In this document: in pieces, positions 34,081 through 46,088 of the stretch
Numbering within the stretch: position 1 is the first letter of the stretch
Layout: each line of letters starts with the position of its first letter
NCBI GenBank assembly: GCA_958298945.1
Contig: OY282605.1
Location: 9,881,811-9,945,810, forward strand
Reading direction: 5' to 3'
From: Atherix ibis
Lineage: Eukaryota > Arthropoda > Insecta > Diptera > Athericidae
Length of the DNA: 64,000 nt
Notes under the pieces: generated by a model
Databases searched by the model: none
Told to the model about the DNA's origin: nothing
What the model saw: the letters and a program-made list of their open reading frames with translations, nothing else
Position numbers and translations under genes: made by a program

Positions 34081-37000
34081 CGAATGTGAAAATGTCATTT
34101 TTAATATAAAGTAAATAAAATAAGAACAACAGCGGCCAACAATTTAAAAAAATGTATATATTTGAACATGCTCGCACAATAATTATTCTTGCAGATGTTT
34201 ATTCGGGGAAGTACACAAAAATTACAGTGGTCGTGCAATGCACGAATTTTGTTCGCGGTGTATTCGCCTAATTTTATGCACGAGCAAAATTCGTACATGG
34301 TTGCACATATATTACACTGTCAAACGAGCAAAAAGAGGAAATCGTGCATCTCTCAAACAAACGCTGCGATCTAAGATTAATTCTAACAGTTCTGCGGATT
34401 TGACTTTTTTTCTGTGTCTTTTTACGGTTTTTTTCACTTACGTCAAAATCACCATTCTTAAATCACTATCAAAAATGATCACAATAAATTTCCACCAATA
34501 AATGATATGTTTCTACAGCACTTTCCTTAAGAATATTGTAATTAAATAGAACATCCTGCAAATGCTGAATTGTCAGGATAATAAAGAAATATTCTTAGTA
34601 CAACTATTTGCTCGAACACGAATTCAGTACCACTAGTGACTTATCCCCCTTCTAATTTCAGCATTTTTCCACATAATTGTTTAGTTCTTTTGGTTCATAA
34701 TGAAATCAATTTGAAATTTATAATAAATATTATATATAATTTTAAACAAACAACAAATAAGGCAAATAAATATGAAACAATATAATTGTTAAATTATTGA
34801 AGAGAAGGAAACTAGTAGCGAAAATTTATGGAAATTTTCGGTATTTCTGTGCAGACACCCCTATTCCCATTGGTAAATAACGGCCGAATCTTAAAATCAA
34901 CAAAAATAAATCCCACAATATGGTTAGTGTATGGTAGCAATTATTTTGATTTGAAATATGATTTTAATTCGTAATTAGTTAATAAATAAAGTAAATATTT
35001 GTCTGAACCATATATGCTGTCTGATTATGATGGTCTGGACATATGCCATCCGAATATTGTGACTACTCGTAGTATAACCGAAATGAAGCGAGTAAAAAAT
35101 ATTTGCAAACGCATTTTGGATGCATAACTTGTTTGGAAATTTATTCAATATTTACTTATGTAAAACAGTAGTTTAAGGGGTTGGAAACTGATTTCGAATG
35201 ATTCCGTTGAATGTGATAATCGAAGGTAATCAGAATGGAAGTAAAGAAGATATCATGGTCACCTGGGAAATCACTGTCGATTTTTCCTCATCAATCAATT
35301 AGAAATTAAGCTGTTACGGCTAGCCTGCATAGAAAATACACAGAAAAACCTCCTTTTTTTTTAAATAGACGAAATTGTTGTTTTCGCAAATCTTCCCTTA
35401 GATTTTCAAATGTCCATGTTAGAGTTGCTTTTTCCAATTAGCGTTAGGGTGGTTAGCAATCAGTCGCAACCGCGAAGCGAATAAATATTGACTAACGGCT
35501 ACGGGTGGCATCGTTTAAATATTCACAGCGAACGTGGCTAACCAAAAAAGTCCTGTCAAATATATTTGTATACTCTTGTTCATCCCTTCCTCCTATTACC
35601 TACTTCTGCCAACTGCTCTATCCAATCAGCTTAGTTATCTAACTTCTCTTTGCCGAATGTTAACAGATCCTTCTACCTGTAATCTGGTCAAATCAACCCT
35701 TGTCACAAAATTTTCATTTATTTATTCATTATTTGATATGTTTTTTTTTTCGTCCTAAAAATTCATAAAATAAATTTTTGAATAATTTGCTTTCTTCTTG
35801 TTTCAAATATTAATTAGGAAAAATCAAAATTTTGTTTGAATTTGTGCACTGTGAATATGGTGAAAATGAGATGGTAGTTAGTTGGTGGTTGTATATTTGT
35901 CTGTTCATAATTGAATTTAACTGCAGCCATACGATTTTCACAAATCCTGCTACAGGCACAACTGGAGGATATACAGTCCGTACACAGACACACACATACA
36001 TACTTCGTATGTCATTTTTATTATTTTTGAAATTTTCATTTATGTACATTGCAAACAGACAAAAAGGATATGGAGTTTTGCGGTTTGAGGTTATGCTATT
36101 CTCCATTTTTGTTTTTTTAAATCCACTCCCACATTTTTAAGCAAAAATAAAAATACGTTTTTTTTTCTATAATAATTTATCAAAAAGTGTATGGAAACTG
36201 ATTTTTTAAAAAACTATCTGCATTTTATTAATAATTTTATAAATTTATTATTATACTTTTTTATTGTATTCATAAATATTCGTAAATATTAATATCCTTT
36301 TTTATTATATTCGTAAATAAACTGTCTACCTTTTGGAGAGTTTTTAAATAATTTAAAAAAAAAAAAAATTTGTCAGGTTGTCTCACATTGTACTTATTAC
36401 GTTATAACAACAAAAAAAGGATAAAAGTTTTTGGATGAAAAATTAATAATTTAATTAAAAGGGAAAAAAATCAATATTTTTAAAAATAAATTTAGAAGGC
36501 TTAATTGGAAATTTTTTTGCAAGACAAGAGCCTGAGATTATTTTATAGCGGCATCCTCATAAGGCCATTTGGTGACTTCAGAAATGCTGTCCTTTATGAG
36601 AGTGGTTAAAAGCAAATTGGAGGGAGTAATCGGTATTTTTTTTAGAATTTCTAAGATTATTTAACAATAGGGCGAGTCTTCCTTTTGGAAAGAAATTCTA
36701 CTTATTATGAAAAAATAAATATATACAATATAATTTTTGGTATAATGTGTAACTTTTTTAGGATATGGAAGACCGTTAGTTGAACGTTATAGGAATGGTA
36801 TAGAGCAAGAGGTTCATTCCCGAAAAGATAATAATGTGTAAGTGCAGAGTATCCATTTTTTGGATTATAATCATTGGGGTAGTTGTTGAGTAGGTTGGTT
36901 AGCAATGGATGTGAGTAGGTGGGATTGGTTAGCCTCCTTAAATACCATCATAACCTCGAATAATCGGGATTGCTGGTCACTAATTTATTTCGAAACAAAA

Positions 37001-37371
37001 AGAAATGAACATTTTCGAAAAAAAAACTATTTTAAAAAAAAGTTTCAATAAATTTTAAAACAAAATAATGTTAATAAGAGTAAAGTAAAATTTAATTAAC
37101 AATATTTGAAGGTAAATATAAAGAAGGCAATTTTAAAATAGATTTGAAAAAAAAGGTTTTCTTATTGAATTAAATTTTTTAAAAGAAAAAAAAGTAGTTT
37201 TTTCTGCTTTAAGGGCTTAATCTATTTAATAATAGATTTTTTTAAAAAAAGGTCTCCCTCTTTTTTTAAAAAAATCTATTATTAAACTATCTGCTTTAAG
37301 GGCTTAAGATGAACATCTTAAAAAAATCCTTTATACCTGTTGGAATATATCCGCTCCTGTGGCAGGATGTG
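34081..37371. other. AT-rich non-coding region
   Basis: No gene, transposon or array was recognised in these 3.3 kb. Frames at 34101-34501, 35534-35758 and 35810-36140 are either antisense to each other or T-rich and show no family motif. Confidence 0.45.
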
Positions 37372-37737
37372 AGGTGTAATCCAGCCTATCATCTTAATGA
37401 TAGCAAGTGGCTTACAGGGGGCAAGAGTAGATACCTCACTAGTATAAGCCAGCCTATTATACTAATGATGGCCAGGGCATAACAGGGGCCAATAGTAGAT
37501 ACCACAACTGTAGATACTCTTTCAGCATGATATTAGGTATAAAGCAGCCTACGATCACAATTATGGCAAGTGGCTAATAGGGGGCAAAAGTAGATACCTC
37601 AATAGTAGATACCCCTAAGGCGGAATATTAGGTATAAGCCAGCTTATCATCCGAATGATGGCTAGTGGCTTACAAGGGACAATAGTAATAACTCACCAAT
37701 AGATACCTAATAGGGGGCAAGAGTAGATACAGTATAT
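37372..37737. repeat. minisatellite, about four units of 80-130 bp
   Basis: The unit contains TAAGCCAGCCTATCAT, AATGATGGCAAGTGGCTTA, CAGGGGGCAAGAGTAGATAC and CTCAATAGTAGATACC, repeated with changes from 37372 to 37737. The last unit is cut by the mariner-like element at 37739. It is less AT-rich than its flanks. Confidence 0.8.
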
Positions 37738-37738
37738 G

Positions 37739-38505
37739 AGGTCTGTTCAAAAAGTACATTGAATTTTCGCGGGTTACGTATATTCGATTTTCGATTTTTT
37801 GTGGTGTTATGTTGGTACTCATGTCTCTCATTAATACCGACAAGTTCCGCCATTTTGAATATTCAGTTAATTTTTGACAGCTACTTTGCTTGCACGTGTT
37901 TTGGCTCGTCTGTATCAAATTTTGTGTGAAACACAAAATTAATTGCGCGTATGCATTCCGAATGTTTACTGTGGCATATGGGAAAGCTACCTTGGACTGA
38001 AGAAATGTTTATCGGTGGTACAAAAGGGCCAAGAAAGATGTGAACGAAGAAAAGCGTGCCGAACGCCCGAGCACCTCAACAACAGACATTTGCAGGGGTG
38101 TGGTGCATCATGAGTTCTTGCCACAAGGTAGAACGCTCAATAAGGAATATTACCTTAAAGTTATGCGCAAGTTGCGTGAAGCAATCCGCCAGAAACGCCC
38201 GGATTTGTGGAAGAACAAAAATTGGTTTTTTTGTTCTTCCACAAATCCGGGCGTTTCTAGCGGATTGCTTCGCGTAACTTATACGCGAATTTTTGGCCAA
38301 AAACAACCCGCTAATAATGCCGCAGCTATCGTATTCCCCAGATTTGGCCCCCGTTGACTTTTTCTTGTTCCCGAAACTGAAGAGCCCCATAAAAGGACGA
38401 CACTATGCTACGATTAAGGAGATAAAGGCGGCATCGAAGGAGGAGCTGAATAAGATCACAAAAACCTCGTATACCTCAATAGTGACTAAGCGAGATCAGG
38501 ACTAA
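37739..38505 (+). mobile_element. mariner-like element, truncated, with an internal fold-back
   Basis: It starts AGGTCTGTTCAAAAAGTA like the element at 11641-12494 and shares its long subterminal sequence. Coding pieces are FCVKHKINCAYAFRMFTVAY, AKKDVNEEKRAERPSTSTTD, then after a deletion GVVHHEFLPQGRTLNKEYYL, AIRQKRPDLWKNKNWF, and finally YSPDLAPVDFFLFPKLKSPI and KAASKEELNKITK. The part that should hold HHDNAPAH with the second catalytic Asp is replaced by an inverted copy of the preceding sequence. The right terminal repeat is missing. Confidence 0.8.
38169..38281. repeat. near-perfect palindrome inside the mariner-like element
   Basis: The arm from about 38169 to 38221 (GAAGCAATCCGCCAGAAACG and onward) and its reverse complement at about 38226-38280 match over roughly 53 bases with about three differences, with only a few bases between them. 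The related copy at 11641-12494 has normal coding sequence after the first arm, so the second arm is an inverted duplication that replaced it. Confidence 0.9.
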
Positions 38506-40943
38506 TTTTCGCGAACTCAAATGGATCGTCTCAGTGAAATCGTTGAAATCTGTTTTGAATGCGTACCTCTAGCATTAAAAAGCCCATCATTATACAAAAT
38601 GGGCTTTAAAATTTGGTGTGGAAATCAAAAGAGTTGTGGTGTTAGCAGAATTCGACTAGTTGGTGTCACAAGCTAAGCTCACACTCTATCCAAATAATGT
38701 CCATCAATTTTCTTAAAATATAAAAATGTTCCAAAAAATCGCCATAAATTTTTTTAAACCATTGGCCACGACCAAATTGTCAAAAGAATGGGAGTATGGC
38801 CAATAGTCTTAGGTATCTCTTAAGGACCGCATGCAGGTACGCGTGATACAGAAGATATTAGAATATATAAAATATTGCATGACTGATACAATATAATTAA
38901 TTGAAATTCGTACTTTACTCTCTGTTCTTATGAGTATCTTAAAAAATTAATCTTAAGTAGTTATTTCGGAGAATTGTTCCCTTAATAGGGTAGATATAAA
39001 AATATTACTTTATTTTGATGGACAGTTGTATGCAGTAGAAATCTATTTTGTCTGGTGGCAATGTCCACAATGTTCCTGCACTGTTGTGTAGGCTTAACGG
39101 ACTTCCAATCAGATCCTAGCCGTGAGGCGACAAATTAATTTCCTTTATGGCGATGTTATGATACACGTCTGCAGTTTCAAAGTGAATATCCTAAACTCAA
39201 CAAAGCTTCTTGTGTGCTTTTAATCAGCTTATCAGTTTCATGTACGACTAGAGTTGTCAACAGACGATATCATAATAGGCGAATATGCTTGGTGCAGGCA
39301 GATAATACCATTCGAGGTATTTCGAGAGTTTGTCATCATTATAATCATCAATCGGGTTATTCTTCCTAATGAAAATGGTTATGTTTCTATTTTCAAAAGA
39401 AATCAATTCGAGGATTAATATTTATAGAGCTAGGGGAATCTGCACTATGCTACATATCGATGATAACCACCTTAGACTACTCTTTTTGGTCTAATAATGT
39501 TCAACTGTTCAGGAGCATACTTGTAGAGGTGATTTTATAATTCCAAAAAAAAAAAAAAATGGACAGTAAACCGAAAAAAATAATGATTTATTTTATTAGA
39601 AAATTTTGGCATAATACCAGAAAATTGCCTGTTTTACTTGATTGCAAGTAAGTAGATCAAAAAGAAATTGGGAATTTTATTATCGAAACAATTACGAATG
39701 CAGACACAATCGAAATTGGGTGCATTTTTGACTTTCTTTAATTCCATCATCGCATCGGTTTGTGAGTGTAAATCGATACGCCAAGGGGGGATATAGCCGA
39801 GTTAGTGGAGAAAACTACCATACACAGTTCGGCCAGACCAATGATTTGACATACTTCCTGTCAGAGCGAAATTTCGCATTGTCGTCACGTATCCAATTTA
39901 CCGAAAATCCAATCAGGGAGTTGGACAGAGTCGGTCTGGCCTCCTTTTGTGATACTTGTACTCTGTGTCGAATGGCCATGTCCACTGATGGTGTTCAGCA
40001 TTCGTGTCGAGTCTAGTGTCGAGTGGTTGCACTTTGCGTGTATGTCCAGTTCTGATATCCTTCCCTGTATCCTAGTATTCAAGTGAATTAATAGTAGTTG
40101 TGTCCCTCCGCTTCTATGCGTCAAAGTAGTTGCTTGGCATAGCCATCATCCGTCACCTTTTTGCACCATGACATTACCAGGGCATTATTCAGTTGTGTCA
40201 CTGGACCAGCAATCATCAGGACAAATTAATCTGGGGACACTAGATTAATGTGTGGCATTTCTTCAAAAGGCCATTCACCAACCAAGCTCACACATACATC
40301 AACACGCACTCACCTACACTAATCAAACATTACAATCGTTCTCGTTCTGATAGTACCATTGCTTTATGGAAGCGTCTCTTTACTATTGATGACCATACTA
40401 ATGTTGATTAGACTCTTGTGTAGGCATTCCATTTGATTCAGTATCCAATAGTCCGTTAGTGTTCCCGCGATAGCCATGAAACGTCGACACTTTATATCGA
40501 GCATTTGGCACAATCCCGTATGAAAATTGTGTCATTTGCTTTTGATGAATTCGTTTTCCAATCATCATCACAGAAAGAATTAATACTCGTACAGAGATTC
40601 ATTGCAATCGGATTTATTTATTCATTTGGCTATATTGCAATATTTTTCAATTCAATCTCTAATTTATCACCATTGCAAGAAATATGCAACTCTCCTTAAT
40701 TGATTGGTGCTGTACTTCGTTCATTGTCAACTCTAGAATTTATTGAGGAACAATCGGTATTATATGAAATTAGAGTTAATACTAAGGGAGTTGTTGATAA
40801 AAATATTAAGTGTGGCAGAAAAGTAAAGAGATCTCATCAAGCATTTTTGGAAGTCTTCATTTGTATTTTTTTTTTTTTGACAAAGGGGATTATTCATTAA
40901 GAATTTTTGCCTGCAGGATAAATGTGCAAGAAAATTGTTTATA
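38506..40943. other. non-coding region
   Basis: No gene could be supported. A 9 bp stem with AGCCCAT/ATGGGCT lies at about 38579-38607. A frame at 39762-40016 is in somewhat less AT-rich DNA but shows no motif or splice context. Confidence 0.4.
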
Positions 40944-42237
40944 CGAGAGTCGTTCAATAAGTCCTTAGAAAATCCGAGAAATTGCGCTGGTAGTGTCGGT
41001 AAAGACACTTTTTTTTCTAAGTGCCATTATCGACAGGAAAGCTGTCAAAATTTCAGCTCAATCCATAGCGTAGGTCAACTTCTATCGTCGATTAAAGTTT
41101 ACGACATTTATTTGTGCATAACAATGGAAAAAAGCGAGTTTAGGGCTGTCATCAAACATTTCCATTTGAAAGGCTTAAGCCCGAAAGAAATCAAAGCCGA
41201 GTTGGATGCAGTTCATGGCACATCTGCACCTGTGTTTGCGACGGTTTACAATTGGGTGAATGAATTTAAACGTGGCCGTTCATCCACAAAAGATGAACAT
41301 CGTTCAGGACGCCCAGTTGAGGTGTCTACTCCTGAAATCATCGACAAAATCCACGATCTGATTTTGAACGATCGGCGAATTAAAGTGCGCGAATTAGTTG
41401 AGGCCACGGGCATATCACAAGGTACAGTCGCTTCAATTTTGCATGAAAAATTGTCTGTGAAAAAAATTTCGGCAAGATGGGTGCCGCGTTTGCTCTCAGA
41501 GGAGAATAAGCGCAATCGTGTAGTGAACTCTGAGGCTATGTTGGCACTCTTTCATCGCAATCCTGCCGAATTCCTTCGTCGATATGTCACTGTGGACGAA
41601 ACCTGGATACACTACTACACTCCAGAAACGAAGAGACAGTCATCACAGTGGATTTTCAAGGGTGAACGGGCTCCGAAGAAGGCAAAAACTGTGCCATCGA
41701 CCGGCAAGGTGATGGCCACGGTCTTTTGAGATTCGCAGGGCATCATTTTTATCGACTACTTGGAAAAAGGAAAAACAATAACAGGAGCGTATTACGCGTC
41801 GTTATTGCAATGGTTGAGCGAGGAAATCAAAGAGAAACGCCCCCATCTGAAGAAGAAAAAAATCCTCTTGCATCAGGACAATGCGCGTGTGCACACCTGC
41901 GCTGTTTCTATGGCCAAAATTGTGGAATTGAGAATGGAATTGTTGCAGCATCCCGCTTATTCACCAGATTTGGCCCCGAGTGACTATTTTCTTTTCCCCA
42001 ATCTGAAGAAATGGCTTGGCGGACGACGGTTCACTTCCAACGAGGACGTCATTGCTCAAACGGATGAGTATTTTGCAGAACTTCCGAAATCCTATTTTTT
42101 GGACGGGATAAAATTTTTGGAAAAACGGTTGGAAAAGTGTATAGAGCTTAAAGGAGATTATGTTGAAAAATAAATTTTTTTTTTTAAAAAAACAGTTTTT
42201 TTCCATCTTTTTCAAAGGACTTATTGAACGACCCTCG
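40944..42237 (+). mobile_element. full-length mariner transposon
   Basis: Complete element of 1294 bp flanked by TA on both sides. The ends are inverted copies: CGAGAGTCGTTCAATAAGTC at the left and the reverse complement of GACTTATTGAACGACCCTCG (one base differs in the element) at the right. It carries one transposase frame with a single stop. The copy at 1-559 belongs to the same family and is nearly identical where they overlap, which suggests fairly recent spread. Confidence 0.95.
41124..42173 (+). pseudogene. mariner transposase, one premature stop
   Basis: The frame runs from ATG at 41124 (MEKSEFRAVIKHFHLKGLSP) to TAA at 42171-42173, 349 codons, the usual mariner size. Only one codon interrupts it: TGA at 41727-41729 where the copy at the window start has TGG (Trp in ATVFWDSQ). 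In order are the paired helix-turn-helix region (about residues 1-110), the WVPRLL linker, VTVDETWIHYYTP with the first catalytic Asp, HQDNARVH with the second and YSPDLAPSDYFLF with the third. I count 34 residues between the last two. Earlier upstream codons without ATG are ignored. As it stands only about 200 residues would be made, with the first catalytic Asp but neither of the others. Confidence 0.93.
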
Positions 42238-43014
42238 TAGTTCGACGCTCTACCATGAGAACGATGTCTGTTACATGGCCGTTTCTATCAATGAGTTTTT
42301 GACGAAAAATGGTGTTTCACAAAATTATTTAGATAAAAAACCTAAAAACACATAATTTTTGTATTGTCGATTACATCCAAAGGAGTATAACCGATTCTCC
42401 AGCACTGCCACACTTCATAACATTTCAGATTTATTACAGTTTTTCTTTTAAGAATGCCAAATAAAATTAAAAACATTTTCTTTCCACTCTCCACCACCCC
42501 CTGACCCCTTCCAAATGTTTTTTTTTTGAATCTAATCAATTTATTAGGTACAATTTAAATATCCGAACTGATTTAAAGCAAATTGAATTTTCTTAAAAAA
42601 ATATTAAATTTTTCAGAAATTTTGTACAATTTATATTTTTGCTCAAAACTGGGTTTACTCATTTTTAGTGCCATATTGTCCTATCTATCCTTGAGCTAGT
42701 CTTTGTCATACAGAATAGGTGATAATCCTTTTTTTGTACAGAAATAAAACAATACGAAAAATGTAAAATGGTAAGAAATTATAATAATTTTAAGTTTAGT
42801 GGGTTCTATACTTTATATAAGAGAGTTGCCATTATAAGGTTCCGCAGTATATGGAATTTGCGTAATAGAAAAATGTGAAGAGTTTTCCATATATTTTTTT
42901 TTTAAAGAGAACACTACATTTTCTCCAAAGCATTTTCTTTAACAGTCACACCTGAAGGTAAAAAATATTTATAAGACTGACTTACTTTTTTGTTTAAAAT
43001 ATTTTTCGAAATAT
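42238..43014. other. non-coding stretch
   Basis: AT-rich; no gene or repeat recognised. Confidence 0.45.
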
Positions 43015-43312
43015 AGGGTATACCAAACGACACGCAAGATTTGAGTTTTGCGCCATTTTTACGGTAAAGTATTATCAATGAAAAAGAGAGCCAGTGTGAC
43101 AGTTGACAGTTGAAGGTTATTAAAAATGGAGCGTTACATGAAAAGAACAATGCATTATCATTGTTGAGCAGAATTTTAAAAATAATGAAGGTTTGGCAGC
43201 TACAGTTCGCTATTTTTGTGCACAATATGGTCGGATTAGTGATTTAACTTCATCAATTGTGAAGAAATGAATTTAAAAATTTTTGGAGACTGGATCAATT
43301 AGTGCTTAAATC

Positions 43313-43425
43313 CTTATTTCATTTATCACTGACTTATCAGGTTGCCCTTGTAATTTAAAATTCACATTGTCTATGAAGAATAAATTACGAGGGTAGTCTG
43401 ATAAGTCAGTGATAAATGAAACAAG
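43313..43425. repeat. fold-back of a mariner-like terminal sequence
   Basis: The 45-base arms 43313-43357 and 43381-43425 are reverse complements with about five differences and a 23-base spacer. The right arm contains ACGAGGGTAGTCTGATAAGT, which looks like a mariner terminal repeat. Only the ends are present, arranged head to head, without any coding part between them. Confidence 0.8.
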
Positions 43426-43559
43426 AAATTAATCACTAATTACGCGGTGCTTTTCAACTTATCCTTTTCTTCTGGAATTGGTTCGCATAGATGGAAAACA
43501 GCATTTGCTTATCCAAATCCGAAAAAGGCGAGTTCTCTTCCCTCTCCAATACTGACCCA

Positions 43560-43705
43560 AAGAACTAACAACCTTTCTTTCTGAGATCATGGCAGCACTG
43601 ATAAACTACCAACTAATGAAATATTTTGAATCAAGGAAACTCCTCAGTGGCCATCCACAAGGTTTCCACAGCAAGCTTCCTATGATTTCATGGCATATCT
43701 AGCCG
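43560..43705 (+). pseudogene. Jockey-type reverse transcriptase fragment
   Basis: The frame reads ALINYQLMKYFESRKLLSGH then PQGFHSKLPM. This matches the RT segment '..INYQL..YLE...LLSDHQYGFR..RST'. It is one of the pieces inserted in the Tc1/mariner-type relic at 43015-44330 and is too short for further placement. Confidence 0.6.
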
Positions 43706-44344
43706 AAAAGTAGCCATTCTTCAGGAAGTCTTTCAGCACAAAACACCTAATCAGTTCGTGAGAGTGTTGCTGAGAATTCAGGAACATTAATTTGGTACAG
43801 TCATCATGAAATGGACATTTGGAGAAGATCTCTACAGCATATACTCACGAAAAATGTGCATAAAGTTCAATTGATTCCAGAACTGAAGCCTACTGACCCA
43901 GCACAGTGAATAATGGAGTTTGTTGACTGGATTATGGAACAGCAAAAGTGAATACTAATTTTTTTAAACAAAATCATTTTCAGCGATGTGGCCAATTTCA
44001 TCTTGACGGTTTGGTTAATTAAAAAAATTTCTGCATTTGGGGTTCAGAAAATCCACGTGTGATTGTTGAGAAACAAATGCATCCACAACGTATTATTGTT
44101 TGGTGTGGATTTTTGGCTGTAGGCATCACAGACCATTTTTCTTCGAAAAGGCAGCTGGTCAGCCAATCAGAGTTAATGGTTAATATAATAATCCATTTTT
44201 TGTGCATAAATTGAAAGATATGGATGTAGACGACATGTGGTTTTAAGAATACGGTACCACATACCGTACAGCCCCAGAAACAATTCAATTACTGCATGAG
44301 TCTTTTTGGGACACCCTTTACTTTAGTCTCTAATAGATATACCA

Positions 44345-45150
44345 TTTAACTTTCAGTTTTCGTCCTATAACTAAGTTTTAAGTGAGACCATTTTAAGTGA
44401 GGTTCCATTTTTTAGCGCGTTTCGAGAGCCAAATTCCAAGCAACGATATGCGATCAAATTTTGTGCTGAGGTTGAAGAATTCTCAAGTTTGAGTTACAAG
44501 AAGTTGCAAAGGGCACATTGAAGGCACTTTGATGCTCTACACCCCCGTCATGCTAAAAAGGAGTATGGCTTTCTACATAGTAAAAAACATAAATAATTCG
44601 GAGACAGAAATGATTTTTGGAGGGCTGAGAAGGAGTGGTTGAAGACCTCACTGTGGGATGCTTTCAACATCGATAACGAATGAAAACATTGCACAAATTC
44701 AGGCTCTTGTAAGGTAAAAATATTTTTATAAGGAAGTCCATGAACAGCTCAGAAAAAGTTTTCTGCGCACTAGATCGGAGATTAAAAATACTTCAGTGCT
44801 CTAAGAGGATAACATCCCTTGCCCCACGGGAAACATTGTCATCAGTTTTCTATGTTCATGGGTTCACTGATCCGAATCTGTTTTTCTGGAAAGCTCAAAA
44901 ATTAGGTTTCTTGGCGCAAATTAGGCATACGACCTTCTCTATAAAAGGAATTCCTGTGGTTCTCTAGCTCTCCTAGTCACCTGAACTAATATTAAAATTT
45001 TTTTGACAGGACATCAAATTGGTTTTTCTTGTGTCCCAAGATCAAAAAATACTTGACAGGACGTATGATCCATGTCATACACCCCGAGAAACAATTCAAT
45101 TACTGCGTGAGTCATTTTCTGAAGATTACTTCTTGCGTGCAATTTGCGAC
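44345..45150 (+). pseudogene. mariner-like relic plus displaced DD41D-group fragment
   Basis: The first part shows KRYAIKFCAEVEEFSSLSYK, the usual start of a mariner helix-turn-helix region, and shares nucleotide blocks with the relic at 28020-28610. The rest is scrambled. From about 45055 to 45140 the sequence matches the end of the preceding DD41D-group relic (family HTARETIQLLRESF), so the mariner-like relic may have inserted into that older element with duplication of part of it. Confidence 0.5.
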
Positions 45151-46025
45151 ATCCTATATTATTTTAAATTGATTTAAAGGATAACCATTATTTGGAAAAA
45201 GCTTTATTTAAGATGTTTTTTTTTAAAAAAAATAATTGATTACTAAAAAATTTTCATTTCGAAAAAATGCATAAAACCCAACAAATTGAATTGTGAATTT
45301 TATTAAAATGTTTATGAAAAAATATACACAAAAAAGAAAACAATCAATAATATTTCATCTATAAAAATATCCTCGAAATTCTATCAAAATTTTATAACAT
45401 AGGAAAAAGCTAAAAGCAAAACCATATTGTGATTTTCATATCGTTTTTAACCTAATTTAAGAGATACATCCGTATAGGCCCGATTGGAATTATGTTTTTT
45501 TGGGAAGAGGAAAACCAACAGTTCTCCACTTTTTATATGCAGACGAATGAATATATCGGAAGTCGTTTTTGCAAGTACAACATTAGAATTGGATCCAATC
45601 AAACAGCAAAAACAAAACCAAACAGTAAAGATAAAAATAAACAGTGGCAACTAATACTACCACCTCAAGTGTAATAAGACTAAATGGATTTTATGGCTCT
45701 TGTGTGAATTTGCTGGTTGGTTTTTGTTAGCCACAACTACCCCCGAATGGGCATAAATGAAGATTCGCATAGTATTTATTAGAGATTTCACGCTAAACAA
45801 TAAATGAGAATGTTATGTTTTCGGTTTTATATAACAAATTATTTCTGATTAAATTGTCCAGAAAAAGAAGAACATTTACATTCATGAAGAACGTTAAATG
45901 AGTTATGAGAGAAGATATATTCGAATATCGTTTATCATGTGAATGTGTATGATCCTAAAATAAATAAGATAATATCGATTCAAATAGATAATAAACAGTC
46001 AAATTGTATATTGTATATTTTCGCA
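45151..46025. other. non-coding stretch upstream of the candidate peptide gene
   Basis: AT-rich. Frames at 45447-45674 are antisense to each other and low in complexity. No motif seen. Confidence 0.45.
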
Positions 46026-46034
46026 TATAAAAGG
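46026..46034 (+). promoter_or_regulatory. TATA box
   Basis: TATAAAAGG is an excellent match to the consensus. A start about 30 bases downstream would fall near 46057-46062 and leave a leader of about 30 bases before the ATG at 46089. In this AT-rich DNA TATA strings are common, but the G-rich 3' side and the spacing to an ATG with a signal peptide make this one stand out. Confidence 0.4.
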
Positions 46035-46088
46035 ATGTAGAATATTGCAAAGAAATAAATTCGGTATCTACGATTATACTTGTAGAGT

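Larger units (their letters stand above)
43015..44330 (+). pseudogene. Tc1/mariner-type relic (DD41D-like group), interrupted
   Basis: The left part, 43120-43310, reads MERYMKRT..IIVEQNFKNN and EGLAATVRYF, resembling the N-terminal helix-turn-helix of the group. About 480 bp of foreign sequence follow (43313-43790). The element resumes with VHKVQLIPELKPTDPAQ, FVDWIMEQQK, FHLDGLVN, FCIWGSENPRVIVEKQMHPQ, RIIVWCGFLAVGI, and TVQPQKQFNYCM in shifted frames. The part after the second catalytic region is lost or displaced. At 45060-45140 a second copy of the GAAACAATTCAATTACTGC block is found. Confidence 0.7.

Noticed and set aside
35534..35758. 74-residue hydrophobic frame as a secreted or membrane protein
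   Set aside because: It begins with GTG rather than ATG and has no promoter motif; the hydrophobic run fits T-rich DNA.
38579..38607. AGCCCAT/ATGGGCT stem-loop as a terminator or RNA element
   Set aside because: A short stem in AT-rich eukaryotic DNA with no transcript context; likely chance.
39762..40016. 84-residue frame in slightly GC-richer DNA
   Set aside because: No motif, no fitting splice sites and no supporting neighbour.
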